DNA of 64,000 nt from Paratinospora sagittata (lineage: Eukaryota > Streptophyta > Magnoliopsida > Ranunculales > Menispermaceae), in assembly GCA_035771175.1 (NCBI GenBank), contig CM069590.1, positions 33,246,821 to 33,310,820 of the forward strand. Direction: 5' to 3'. The notes below the pieces were generated by a model that saw only the letters and a list, made by a program, of their open reading frames with translations, did no database searches and had not been told where the DNA came from. The stretch's first letter is position 1; every line of letters begins with the position of its first letter. Position numbers and translations under genes: made by a program. This document shows positions 25,391-36,835 of the stretch, piece by piece.

Positions 25391-26249
25391 ATTGGTGTAG
25401 GTACCCGAAATGTAACGGAAGTAGCCTTTGGTTGGAGTCCTAATTTTTGGACTACTTGGGTAGCAATAAAATAATGCGTAGAACCCGAATCGAATAAGAC
25501 ATGTACCAACATGTTAAAGAAAACAAAGGTACCTTCCACCACATTATTTCCAAGCGTCGGTTGTTCAACCACAGTGTAGGTGTGTCCTTGCTGCTGCTTG
25601 GGTGGTGGTGGAACTATCAGGGCTGCTTGCTGAACTGGAGCAGCTGGGGCCCTGGGTTGGCCAGGGGCTGGTATAGGATAAATTTTTGAAGGTGGCCCAC
25701 CTGGCCACACTTGAAGCACATACGATCTCAATCTTGTGGTTGTTGATTAGGAGGAGGTAGGGGAAATCGCTAATTATTTCCATTTCTTTGGCCTGCTTGA
25801 TTTATGCGATTACGAGGGTTCCTTTGGAGAGTTTGCTGGGCAGGAGCAAGTGGAACAAACTGGAGCTGAGGGTTTTGGGGGTTTCCCATGCTGGGGTGAG
25901 CGTTTTGATTTAGTTGGTAAGGTTTTTTCTTACCAGACTGTTATACTGGCGCAATCACTTACTTTCCCCGGTTTCGTCTTTGTTCTTGCTCATAATTTAT
26001 TGCCATGTTCACAAATTTTCTAAAGTTATCAAGCTCTAGAAAGGAAAGGGCCGGCCTAATGTCGGGCCTCAATCGGTTGAAAAACTTTTCAGCTTTGTCC
26101 TTCTCAGTGGTGATAGTAAAGAGAGAGAAAATTGAGAGTTCCGTGAACTTGGCTGCATATTCCCAAACTGTCATACTTCCTTGAAAGAGTTTTGCGAATT
26201 CCCGTCTCTTCTTTCTCTTGATAGCATTTGGGAAATATTCATTCAATTT
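25391..26249 (-). pseudogene. Chromovirus copy C, gag and start of protease
   Basis: On the minus strand the gag segment (26246-25959) reads NEYFPNAIKRKKRREFAKLF and later LRPDIRPALSFLELDNFRKF. It is followed by a Pro/Gln-rich linker and the zinc-knuckle region in a shifted frame. The protease (25731-25391) has the catalytic DSGS in VLFDSGSTHYFIATQVV, intact. The gene then breaks at the ATTGG target of B and resumes at 4179. The N-terminal half of gag is missing because the sequence is fused to the integrase of D at about 26250. Confidence 0.85.
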
Positions 26250-26759
26250 GACTGGTATAAAATGTCTAGCTTAGGTTAGCCTATCAACAATCACCCAGAC
26301 AGTATCCTGACCCTTGACGTTTTTGGGTAGTGCGGATACAAAATCCATGGCAATATTATCCCACTTTCATTCCCCTATGGGAATTGGTTGTAACAGACAA
26401 GAGGGAAGTCTTCGATATGCCTTTACTTATTGACAAGTAAGACACTTGGCCATGAATTCTGTTATGGCCTTTTTCATTCCATTAAACCAGAATTTCGTCT
26501 TCATGTCCTTATACATTTTGTCTCCTCTTGGATGCATCAAAAACTTAGATTTGTGGCACTCATTCATTATGTCCCGCCTAAGCTTTAGTTCCTAAGCTAT
26601 ACACAGTCGCCCTTTATATAACACCACACTATTGAAAGTGAGAGTCCGTTGATGCGGAGCTTTATTTTGTAGAATGAGCTCCTTCATCTTCATAAGCTCA
26701 TCATCTTTGGCTTGTGCAGCGGTTATTTTCCTAATGAGTTCAGAGAGGGTAGTGAACTA
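26250..26759 (-). pseudogene. Chromovirus copy D, integrase fragment
   Basis: Minus-strand translation in broken frames gives the integrase zinc-binding region (HPRGDKMYKDMKTK, CLTCQ with the first Cys context near 26440) and core ([20 protein letters not shown] near 26350-26290), ending at TAHFIPVK. It stops abruptly at the junction with the gag of C. The second half of integrase, the chromodomain and the 3' LTR of D are absent. Confidence 0.78.
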
Positions 26760-27590
26760 GGCAAGTCTAACTGTATTTCCATCATTCTAGAACTGCAAAT
26801 TATACTTTTCAAGCTCATATGACAGTTTGCCCATTTCGAAGTTCACTGTACAAGCCGAGACATATGCCTTTCTGCTAAGGGCATCAACTACTATATTGGC
26901 TTTACCCGGATGATATTTAAGTTCAAAGTCATAGTCTTTGATGAAGTTGAGTCATCATCTTTGTCTAAGATTTAAGTCTTTCTGTGTATAGATATACTGA
27001 AGACTTTTGTGGTCAGAAAAGACTTCAAATCGTTCTTCGTACAAGTAATGTCACCATAATTTTAAGGCAAACACTACTTCTACAAGTTCTAAGTCACGAG
27101 TTAGATAATTGACTTCATGAGTTTTCAATTGTCGAGAGGCATAGACCACTACACGATCTTCTTACATTAGCACAACTCCAAGTTCTTGAAGCGACACATA
27201 TGTGTATAGGGTAAAGCCAAGCCCATCTTTTGGAGTGGTCAAGATGGGTGCTGAAGTCAGCCTTTTCTTGAGTTCTTGAAAGGTTGATTCACAGGCTTCA
27301 CTCCAGATAAAACGTGTGTCTTTTGGGGTTAATCAGGTGAGTGGTTCAACAAGTTTGGAAAAATCTCTGATGAACCGTCTGGAATATCCGACTAATCCGA
27401 GAAAGCTCCTAATTTTTGTGACTTTGGTAGGTTGTTTCCAACTAAGAACAACTTCTACCTTGGCTAGATCTACTTCGATTCCATCATGGGACACAACATT
27501 ACTGAGGAACTTAACTGTATTCATCCAAAACTCACACTTGCTGAGTTTGGCGTATAATTGTGTTGTTGAAGGGTGCTAAACACAGTTCGT
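26760..27590 (-). pseudogene. Chromovirus copy D, RT connection and RNase H
   Basis: Contains the minus-strand block [20 protein letters not shown] (27524-27450), SFLGLVGYSRRFIRDFSKLV and RNase H pieces, including the region before the integrase that encodes the [12 protein letters not shown] motif near 26905. Several frameshifts. It joins the RT core at about 27590 by a deletion that removed the polymerase active-site segment present in C. Confidence 0.78.
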
Positions 27591-28178
27591 TAAATCCATG
27601 AATGCAAAAAGTGCATTTGATAGGCTGAATGGCGTTACAGTGAATTCGTAATGACCATATCTGGTTCGGAAAGCTATTTTTGGGATGCCATCTTCCTTTA
27701 CCCGGAGTTGGTGATACCCCGAGGAAAGGTCAATTTTTGAAAATAATCTTTCTCTTCTTAACTGATCGAACAAATCTTCAATTCGAGGTAGCGAGTATCT
27801 GTTCTTAATAGTGACTTTGTTCAGCTTTCTATAGTCGATGCAGAGTCGAAGTAAACCGTCCTTTTTCTTGACAAAAAGAACTGGAGCACCCCATGGTGAA
27901 GTGTTCTTTCTTGTAAACCCCAACTTTTCCAATTCCTTTAACTGTTTATTCAGTTCTACTAACTTTACATTAGTCACACGGTAAGGCGGAATGTAGACAG
28001 GTTCAATACCAAGAATCAATTTAATTTCGAAGTCAAATTCCTGAGGATGAGGGAGCCCTAGAAGTTCATCTAAGAATACAGTTGGATATTCTCGAACAAC
28101 CAGAATATCTTTAAAACTGGGAGGATGACTGGACACTATATTTTCTTCATCCTGATCAAGTATCAAAAGAGTTTGCAT
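27576..28178 (-). pseudogene. Chromovirus copy D, reverse transcriptase N-terminal half
   Basis: One open stretch of 200 codons from the protease-RT linker ([13 protein letters not shown]) to AFMDLTNCV. It has [40 protein letters not shown] and [20 protein letters not shown]. It ends just before the FVDD active-site box, which is deleted. It is the longest open pol segment in the C/D/E family here, but cannot be active. Confidence 0.85.
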
Positions 28179-29178
28179 CTAAAATCTTATGAGGGACATA
28201 GTAGAATGATGAACGTGTCCACGGACCCCTTGATTTTCAGGTTATCTCCATTAGGCAGTGTCAGTCAAACTTGTTTTTCTGACAATCTATATGAGCATGT
28301 AAAGGTGTTAACCAATCCATACCCAAGATAATATCAACGTCGGTGAAATCCATTACTAAGAGGTCCGCTAACAGATGATGATCCAATATTCTAAGTTCAC
28401 AATTGGAACATATTGATTTATTTCAGTACCCGGTCCTACTGGCGTGGATATCCGGATTGTAACAGGAGTAGCCTTTGGTTGGAGTCCTAATTTATGGACT
28501 ACATGGGTAGAAATAAAAGAATGCGTAGAACCCGAATCGAATAAGACATGTACCAACATGTTAAAGAAAACAAAAGTACCTTCCATCACGTTATTTTCAG
28601 GCATTGGTTGTTCAACAACAGCGTACGCGTGTCCTTGCTGCCTGGGGCCTTGTTGTTGTCTGGGTTGTGGTGGAACTATCAGGGCTACTTGCTGAATTGG
28701 TGCAGCTAGGGCTTTGGGTTGGCCAGGGGCTGGTAGAGGACAATTCTTTCGAAGTGGCCCACCTGGCCACACTTGAAGCACATACGATCTCAATCTTGTG
28801 GTTGTTGATTCGGGGGAGGTAGGGGAAATCGCCGATTATTTCCATTTCTTTGGCCTGCTTGATTTTGGTGATTACGAGGGTTGCTTTGGAAAGTTTGTTG
28901 GGCTGGAGCAGGAGGAGCGAACTGGAGCTAAGGGTTTTGGGGGTTGCCCGTGCTGGGGCGAGTGTTTTGACTTGGTTGGTAAGGCCTCTTCCTACCAAAC
29001 TGTTGTACTAGCGCAATGATTCGCTTTCCCCAATTTCACCTCTGTTCCTGGTCAAGTTTTTCCTGCTCATAATTTATAGCCATGTTCACCAATTTTCTAA
29101 AATTATCAAGCTCTAGAAAGGCAAGGGCCTACCTGATGTCGGGCCTCAATCCGTTGAAAAACTTTTCGGCTGTGTCTC
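28179..29178 (-). pseudogene. Chromovirus copy D, gag C-terminus and protease
   Basis: Minus-strand gag from about 29178, with the RPDIR-type stretch near 29130, a Pro/Gln-rich linker in two frames (28998-28612), a shifted zinc knuckle, and protease (28793-28368) with intact DSGS in VLFDSGSTHSFISTHVV. The region 28368-28179 carries the rest of protease with stops. Gag is cut at 29178 by the LTR of E. Confidence 0.82.
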
Positions 29179-29514
29179 TGCAACACCCTCAACTTTTTCT
29201 ACTGTAAAACTAATTTAACTGCCTGAAATCCCCCTAGATGTACTTGCAACAAGTGAAAGTAGCCTTAAAATCCCTCATTCGGAGAAAATATAGACCCCCT
29301 TGTTATCTTTCTGTTTTCTTTTTGCTATCGAGGAATGTACTAATTAAAAAACTCTATGTTTTCAATATAATACTATTTTCCTTAATAGTTTTCATTGTAT
29401 TATTGTTGATGTGGGCCACTATGCTTCTGTATGTGAAACTCTGATCGAGTGGTTTGAGCACTCAACGCCTTAACTGTCGCATCTCGCTCTGAATCAATGA
29501 GGCAGGGTGTGACA
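29179..29514 (+). repeat. Element E 5' LTR, internally deleted
   Basis: Starts TGCAACACCCTC and ends GGGTGTGACA. The first ~125 bp and the last ~210 bp align with the two ends of the 1213-bp F LTR (43171-44383, inverted). About 870 bp between them, including the promoter, is missing. The break lies at CCCTTGTTAT, where F has CCCTT at both edges of the missing part. The LTR begins inside the gag of D, so E inserted there. Confidence 0.82.
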
Positions 29515-29521
29515 GTTATTA

Positions 29522-29539
29522 TGGTATCAGAGCATGGTC
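29522..29539 (+). promoter_or_regulatory. Primer binding site of element E
   Basis: TGGTATCAGAGCATGGTC lies 7 bp after the LTR end and fits the plant initiator-Met tRNA primer site. F has the near-identical TGGTGTCAGAGCATGG. Confidence 0.88.
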
Positions 29540-29708
29540 TCGGAAGTCGCTCGCCCTTATTTTTTAAATAATACAAATTATAATAAATATATATATATAT
29601 ATACTATTTATAATATCTACATATTTATTATAAAATAAAATAAAATTTCTTGGACCAGTTACCAGACCGCTGGCCGTCCCCCTTATTTTTTACCCCCTTT
29701 ATCTTCTT

Positions 29709-29718
29709 CTATAAATAG
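29709..29718 (+). promoter_or_regulatory. TATA-like box upstream of ORF1 in element E
   Basis: CTATAAATAG lies about 135 bp before the ORF1 start, inside the leader and not in the LTR. F has a matching box (43004-43016, minus) at about the same distance from its ORF1. It may be a second promoter for ORF1. This is inference from position and conservation. Confidence 0.4.
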
Positions 29719-29851
29719 AGAAAGAAGAGGGGAGTTCCTTCACTCACCCTCCTCGCCTCTCTTGTCTTCCTTCTTTTTTAGATCTATATCTCTTTCCTAC
29801 AACATATCTTTTATTCCTTTCCAAATTTCGTCTTAAAAAATAAACAACTTG

Positions 29852-32800
29852 ATGCAGCGAAGAACAAAGAAGCTCAAGAAGAATGTTGAAGGTGAAAGTT
29901 CTCAGCCTCCTCGACTGAGATCTTTCTCTTCAATTCCAGTCCAGACTGGAAGACTAGTAATTTTACCAGAAGCATACTACCCTATGCTCCACAAAAAACT
30001 TGCATCCTTAGGTTGGACACCAATCATTAATCTTGAAAGGTGCATTTTTTGATCTTCTGTTGCCTCGTTTTATGAAAATTTGACCGTTAAAAACTAGGAT
30101 ACATTCACCATCACTACAAAGGTGAATGGTATTGATATAACCCTCACATTGAAAATTTTGTCAGAAATTTTAGAAATCCCTGAGAAAGGGCCACTTTGTG
30201 ATATTTACACGTCCAAAGGCAAGGTAAGTGTGAACCCAAGCTCTCGAAATATGTTTAAGTGTCTTGCTTCTCAGCCTGACTTCACTGTCACTAGGATTTT
30301 CACCAATGAAATCAAAGAGCAATATAATCCTCTTATTCAAGTAATCATGTCAAACATTTTGCCCCAACCTGGTAAAAGGTCTATTATCACTCATTCTCAA
30401 TGCTTTTTGGCATACTGTGGTGAGGGAAATTGTGGCGACCCACACCCCAGACCGCCATCCCCCATGGATCAGTGTGTGAAAATGCTGGGGTGGGACCACG
30501 ACCACCTAAAATCATCCCATGAGATGATCGGGACCCTACAAGCCTCAACCAAACTCTCACATAGAGTCCCAAACATTTTTATTTTATTTTCTTTTTTTTA
30601 AACATCCACATCAATCACCTAATAGACTTAACATATCTAATATCAATGGCATACCCACAATTCAAATGAGAATGATCTCCTAAGACATAACACGAAGATC
30701 ATAATAGTCCTCAAATAAACATACAACCATTGATCATAAGATTTCCAACATGAATCCAAAATGGTCTAAGGCAACATGCCTAGACCCATCATCAAATTTA
30801 AATCCAAAATATACAACCAAATACATCAAATCCAAGGCCACATGGCCAATATACATCACACAACCACAATCCCTCTCACCATCTAGGTTTAACAAGGTTA
30901 TATTTATTACATATGTATCAAAATAATCAAAACCATACACATATGTAATTAAAGACATCAAACCATACATAAGAGTCCTAGCTTGGCAGTGGCTATCTCT
31001 CAAGCGATCACAACGTTCTTGCCCTTATCTAAAGGACCTAAAAGGAGAGTGAGAGTGTGAGCCAACGGTGCCCAGTGAATATAATTCAATCATGCCATTT
31101 ATATTCATCAATAAACATCATGTATGCATGTTAATGTGCGGTATGATTAAAAGCTCATAACATATAGCTATCAAGCAGTTATAATAAGTTTGATGCAAGT
31201 AAAAAACCAATTGTTTTCTGGATCCACATTTCATATGCATTGGAGTTACTAGTGTACCGTTCCCAGACCCAATCATATTTTCATACTAAAACCCTCTTAT
31301 GACAAGGTTAAGTCTCCCTATTAGCCAGATAGATGACTCAAACCAAGGTCGTAAGGTTTTATTCCAAAACATGCATCATTCAAACCATTAGAATATGTTT
31401 CATGCTTTTAGACATACAAGAAATAAGTAATATGATGATATAAAAGATTTAAACATGATTGAAGTCTACTCACAACCAAGCCTCGCGAGAGTACTTAACC
31501 ACACACGGCCTACATGAATCCCAATGCAAAACAAGATCATGTAAACCATAGATTCATGCACATGTATCTGTTATCATGACCATCCATACATAGACACACT
31601 AATCATGATCAATTCCTAATCCAACAAGTTCATGTGCATCTAATTTCCACCATGAGTCTCCCATCTCATGATCAACCTCGACATCCGTGTTAAGCCACAT
31701 ATAAGGCTAATTCCCAAAAACTAAGACAATCACTTAGTTTAGGTCAATCAATCATAACACAAGTCTAAACCATTCAAAACCATGCAAGATTGATTATAAA
31801 CAAGTAAATTCCTCAATTCAAATCAATACATGGCATATGACCCAATTAGGGGAAAATCCCTACAATAGGCATAGAGCCAAATTGCACTAAGTCATACCAA
31901 ATTAACATAGGTTCAAACATTCTAAACCCATTATTCCACTCAATTTAGGTCCAATAGATAATCCCCAAAGTCAATTTGATCAATTGACTTGGTTTAGGTC
32001 AAAAGCCCCAATTTGGGCAAAACCCCCAAAATCAAGCCCTAGGCCGATTTTACACTACAACTAGGGTTTCCGATGGATAAAAATACTGAACACCACCATT
32101 AATAAACCAAAATCAGTCATTTATTCAACATAGTTGACATGCAAGTCCAATGGAAATCTCTAAGTTTGATTTCTAGGGTTTAGGCCTTTTACACTAGATC
32201 CACTAATTTCTTGTTAGAAATTGGGGAAAATGGTACCATTGGGTTCCAAATCCACTAAGGAACCCAAATCTATCCCATATACCACGGCCCTAAGGGTTTC
32301 CAACAAAACCCTAAACTCTTGCACCACCAAAAACGTGGTGAAGTTCATGCAAAATGCATTCCATGTGTAGATCTAGGTCAAGGAAGGTTGCTTATATCAT
32401 AAACAAGCTCCCGAAGAGCAAAAATCAACCAAACTTAGGTTAGGGAACACCCAAAACCGTGACCCATGGAGAAAACTACACCATTAGAAAGCTTACTCTC
32501 ACCTTCAATGGTGATTTCATGGAGAAAAATGGAGAAAAACACCTACTTTGGGGTGTAAATAGTGAAGATTTCCCTTTGAAACCCTAGCTTTCCTCCCTTC
32601 TTCCTTCTCCAATTCATTCTTGGCACATATGGAAAGAGTAGCCTTTCCCCTCTTTTTATACACTAAAAATGGCCATTTTTGACCAAAAAACGTGCCCAGA
32701 AAATGGATCAGTGTCCTCCTAATAAGTGCAGAAGCGTCCTCCCAGCGCATGAGCGTCATCCCTTTCACCCAAAACACTCATTTTTCATTTCGCTACTACG

Positions 32801-34100
32801 CGCTCAATACACATCAAAATTTCGTGTATGGCCACTCGTTTTCTATGTAAAAATGCATTTCAGACTCATTTATAATATCCCTTGGTCCATTTGATGCACC
32901 AATAATTAATTATCATATGATCAACACGTATACACAACATATTTCTAATATAATTGTCATATTTACCATGTGTTGAGATACAACCTTCCTATATGTCAAA
33001 GGTGCATTAAATGAGAAAATTTAATGAAGTCTTTTCAACAAGTGTCAAGTCAAGATGATGACTTGATCAATAAGTTACTTATGTGAAGCTTCTCCAACAA
33101 GCCACTTACAATAGTATTAATATGGCAAATGATATTAATAACAATAATAACACCACCAATAATACTTTCTATAATAACACCACCACCACTAATAATACGT
33201 TCTTTTATATAAACAATAATCACACATCAAACACACAAACATACACACCAAGGCGAGCACATAGAGTTTAGGCAAAATGCAAATGGGTTATGGGCTAGAT
33301 GAAATGATTTGTAGGGCGCTACAAAAATTCATGTTCATCTTCCTTTTATCATCTTGCGCCATATGACACATTGCACTTGGGAATGGACCTGTCTTCCAAA
33401 TGGAGCACTACTAAACAAAGTGTTCCGTCATTTTGGAGTTTTTCCTAGCCCAACCGAGATTACATCTCCCTTGTGCGGTGACATCACCGAAACCATGTTG
33501 AACTCGAGTGGAACCAAGGGAAGTCTCGTGGTTAAGAGGCGAGGAAATGTGCCAACTGAATGGGAAGATTTTAAAAAAATAGAGGTCGACACATCTCCAG
33601 AAGATCTCTAAGACTTTAACCTTGATTTCTCTGATATTTCGAAAGAGGAGGCAGATTATCCTACGGAAGAATATTTTTCTCCATCAAATACACAAGAAAC
33701 CAATATTGTCTCCCAACAACAACTTGTGGATCAAATGAGAGAAATGATGCTGGCAACCGAGGAGCGAATGATGAAAAACATGAGAGACCAGTTTGATGAA
33801 TACAATTGCAGCCTTAGAGAAAATAAATAAGCTATCGACTCACAGCTCAAGTGGCGCGAGGAATGCCACCTCGCAGTACCAAGGATCACTTCTTCATTTT
33901 CAGGTGAGAGAGAATTTGGACAGTCGTCCCAACAAGCACATGATTCGTCAGTGAATCTGAATCTCAACCTTGGGGCCTCTCAATATCCTAACCCAGCATT
34001 TGTTGGGCAAGTCATGAAAACTCTTATATACTCTCTCAACATGGAAGAGTCAGTATCTCAATTCTCCTCTAAACGTTTTGATTTCGTACCTCCTCAATAG
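29852..34100 (+). pseudogene. Element E ORF1: extra gene ahead of gag ('putative plant transposon protein' type), split by S3
   Basis: Coding parts are 29852-30430 and 33329-34100, about 450 codons without the insert. It starts MQRRTKKLKKNVEGESS with a basic N-terminus. A globular part follows with LHKKLASLGWTPIINLE, the VNGIDITLTLKILSEIL block, NPLIQVIMSNILPQPGKRS, then HMTHCTWEW, FRHFGVFPSPTEITSPLCG. The acidic, Gln/Met-rich C-terminal part (QQQLVDQMREMMLATEERMM) looks helical and ends FDFVPPQ. The block order matches retroelement proteins annotated as 'putative plant transposon protein'. F carries the same gene. Defects: TAG after LTVKN (shared with F), a stop after CIF, a 2-bp deletion beside S3, and later stops. 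Molecular role unknown. Confidence 0.72.
30431..33323 (-). mobile_element. S3: solo LTR (K subfamily) inserted in ORF1
   Basis: On the minus strand it starts TGTAGCGCCCTACAAATCA and ends GGGTCGCCACA. It is flanked by GAAAT (30426-30430) and AAAAT (33324-33328), a 5-bp duplication with one mismatch. F, which lacks the insert, shows the uninterrupted site GAAATTCATG. It shares long stretches with the K LTR (57958-59640, inverted). A stretch rich in AAT and ACC triplets lies at about 33118-33230. About 2.9 kb, longer than the K LTR. Confidence 0.88.
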
Positions 34101-34760
34101 TTTTTCTCTCGATGAATCTAAAGCTTTAAATTTTGTATTTAGTTGTTGAGGTAATCTTGTAGTAGTTTAAAGTACTTAGAAGAAATTTTACCCATCCTTG
34201 TAGTGGTTTGAATAGTTGGTAAAAATTTGTTAAAAAAAAAAAAAAAAACTTCATGTCGGATTCTTAGCTCATGATATGCTAAAAGTTATGTGATGTTGTG
34301 TGCTAGACTATTTGTGGTAGACCCACTCGTCTGGTGGATGTCTGCACTATTAGTGGGTTTTACGTGGTATGGGACACAACAAACTCACACAAATACTGAC
34401 GAAAAACTCAAGACGAGGTAACCTACAGACCTGCTGTGTAGCAGTTTATTGCGGAAGGTCGACTTACCATCAGTATCGTCAAGCTCACATGGAATGGGTC
34501 GTGAGAACTCGATGGATAATAAGTGGTAGACGGCTTCTCACAGGAATCTGCAAAAAGACCGCACACAAATCGCCTTGACTGGACCACGTCCCTTATCACA
34601 AAATTCATGTGAAATGGGACGTATGAATTTGGACGATAATAGAAATCGTCAAGTCTTTGTGATAGGTGAGCATAGTATAAAAAAGTGTAAAAGATTTGCG
34701 ACGTATAGATATAGGTGACAATACGAGGAAAAGGTTGTAAAAGTATCAATGGCATGTACT
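34101..34760 (+). other. Non-coding block after ORF1 with A-tract and hairpins
   Basis: Contains an uninterrupted A-tract (about 34230-34249), then about 500 bp that align with F (40918-41370, inverted). Short inverted repeats are visible, such as GACGAT...ATCGTC at 34633-34651 and TTATCACAAA...TTTGTGATAG at about 34595-34664. No reading frame is kept. It may be a structured RNA region between ORF1 and gag. Confidence 0.5.
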
Positions 34761-35084
34761 GATGTTAAAAAACATAGCTATTTTGACAATTACACAAGAA
34801 ATTTTCAAAGTGTTTTGAAAACGCAAATACTCCAATAATAGTTTTTTGAAAAAAAATTAAAATCACACTTTTGGTTTTGTTTTGGACCCACCTAAAAGTG
34901 CAATGCCACGATGTTTTAAGGCTCCTCATCTTCCTTATTACCTAGCCTAGAAATCTAAGAGGTTTAAACCTATGAAATGTCACTCAAGAACCACGCATGT
35001 GCACTGCATCACGAATCGAACCTCCCTTCTTCCTCAAAACTTAGATCGCAAATCTTGTGCTAATATCAAGCCAATCTGCAGACA
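34761..35084 (+). other. Spacer between the E/F shared block and gag
   Basis: No match to F, which ends at the corresponding point, and no reading frame. It would be the gag leader if E is one continuous element. Confidence 0.4.
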
Positions 35085-36320
35085 ATGCCGGTTCAAATAA
35101 GAAGTCAGCATGACCCTAGCTCCTCTCAATAATCGTCTGTGTTTATACAGCCGCAAGAGGACGTTGGATCTGAACCTACTCCCCCTACCTCAGAATAAGC
35201 GACAGACAACAACACTAATGCCCCGACAGCTGAAAAAGTTGTTACAACTCCTTCCAATGGAATAGACGTACCTTTTAGCATGGAACAATTTTTCCAAGGC
35301 TTTACTAAATACATGAAGGCTTCAATGAGAGGTTCAATCCAGAGTGTTGCTGATCATCAAACTGCGATCCCCCAACCGCAATTGGAATCGGCTAAGCGAA
35401 AGATGGATCAAATGACTAGTCAAATTACGAAGTACAAAAGACTACAGCCCATCACTTTTGATGAAAAGCCCGACTCCTACAAAGCCTACAAGTGGCTAAA
35501 AGAAACTCGAAAGGAGCTCGAGGCAATGATAGCATCTGAAGGAAGAAATACTCCCCTTGTTGTTTACTAGTTAGTTGGAATGCCAACTCCTGGTGGAAAA
35601 CAGTTAAGGAAGACCCTCAAGTAAATGCCAGTACCATGACATGGCAAAAATTTGAAGAAGAATTTATCGATGAATATTTCCCAAATGCTATCAAGAGAAA
35701 GAAGAGATAGGAATTCACAAAACTCTTTCAAGGAAATATGACAGTTCGGGAATATGCAGCCAAGTTCATGAAACTTTCAATTTTTTCTCTCTTTACCATC
35801 ACCACTGAGAGGAACAAAGCCAAAAAGTTTTTTAACGGATTGAGGCCGACATTAGGTAGGCCTTGCCTTTCTAGAGCTTGATAACTTTAGAAAATTGGTG
35901 AACATGACTATAAATTATGAGCAGGAACAGAGGAGAAACTGGGGAAAGCGAGTCATTGCGCCAGTACAACAGTCCGGTAGGAAGAGACCTTACCAACCAA
36001 ATCAAAACGCTCCCCCCAGCATGAGTAACCCCCAAAATCCTCAGCTCCAGCTCGCTCCACCTGCTCTAGCCCAGCAAACTTTCCAAAGGAACCCTCGTAA
36101 TCTCCAAAATCAAGCAGGCCAAATAAATGGAAATAATCGGTGGTTTCCCCTACCTCCTCCGAATCAACAACCACATGATCGAGATCGTATGTGTTTCAAG
36201 TGTGGCCAGGTGGGCCACATTCAAAAAAATTGCCCTCTACTAACCCCTGGCCAACCCAGAGCCCCAGCTGCACCAGTTCAGCAAGCAGACCTGATAATTT
36301 CACCACCACCAAGATAACAA
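35085..36320 (+). pseudogene. Element E gag (chromovirus, with zinc knuckle)
   Basis: The likely start is ATG at 35085 (MPVQIRSQHDPSSSQ), in frame with MEQFFQGFTKYMKASMRG at 35280. The capsid-like part (ITFDEKPDSYKAYKWLKE, then WWKTVKED in a shifted frame near 35600, then FPNAIKRKKR) is followed by a Pro/Gln-rich linker. The zinc knuckle CFKCGQVGHIQKNC at 36192-36233 is intact (CX2CX4HX4C). Stops occur near 35130, 35195 and 35568, with frameshifts near 35575 and 35860. It is the most complete gag of the C/D/E family in the window. Confidence 0.85.
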
Positions 36321-36835
36321 CAAGGCCCTAGGCAGCAGAGACACGCTTACGTTGTGGTTGAACAACCGATGCTTGAAAATAACGTGGTGGAAGGTACCTT
36401 TATTTTCTTTAACATGTTGGTACATGTCTTATTCGATTTGGGTTCTACGCATTCTTTTATTACAACCCAAGTTGTCCAAAAATTAGGACTCCAACCAAAG
36501 GCTACTCCCGTTACAATCTGGGTATCCACGCAAATAGCACTGGGTACGAAAATGAATCAAATATGTTCCAATTGTGAACTTAGAATATTGGATCATCATC
36601 TAGTAGCGGACCTCCTAGTAATGGATTTCACTGACTTTGATATTATCTTGGGTATGGATTGGTTAACACCTTTACATGCTCAAATAGATTGTCAGAAGAA
36701 GCAAGTTCGACTAACACTGCCTAATGGAGATAACTTGAAAATCCAAGGGGTTCATGGACACGTTCATCATTCTACCATGTCCCTCATAAGATCTCAAATG
36801 CAAGCTCTTTCGATACTTGATCAGGATGAAAAAAT
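36321..36835 (+). pseudogene. Element E protease
   Basis: Continues the gag frame after a TAA at 36315. Conserved blocks are NMLVHVLFDLGSTHSFIT and DIILGMDWLTPLHAQIDC. The active site reads DLGS, while C and D have DSGS, so the Ser (usually S/T) after the catalytic Asp is changed. A 1-base loss near 36834 shifts into the RT frame. Confidence 0.82.

Noticed and set aside
33083..33271. Asn/Thr-rich open frame
   Set aside because: Translation of AAT/ACC triplet-rich sequence in solo LTR S3.
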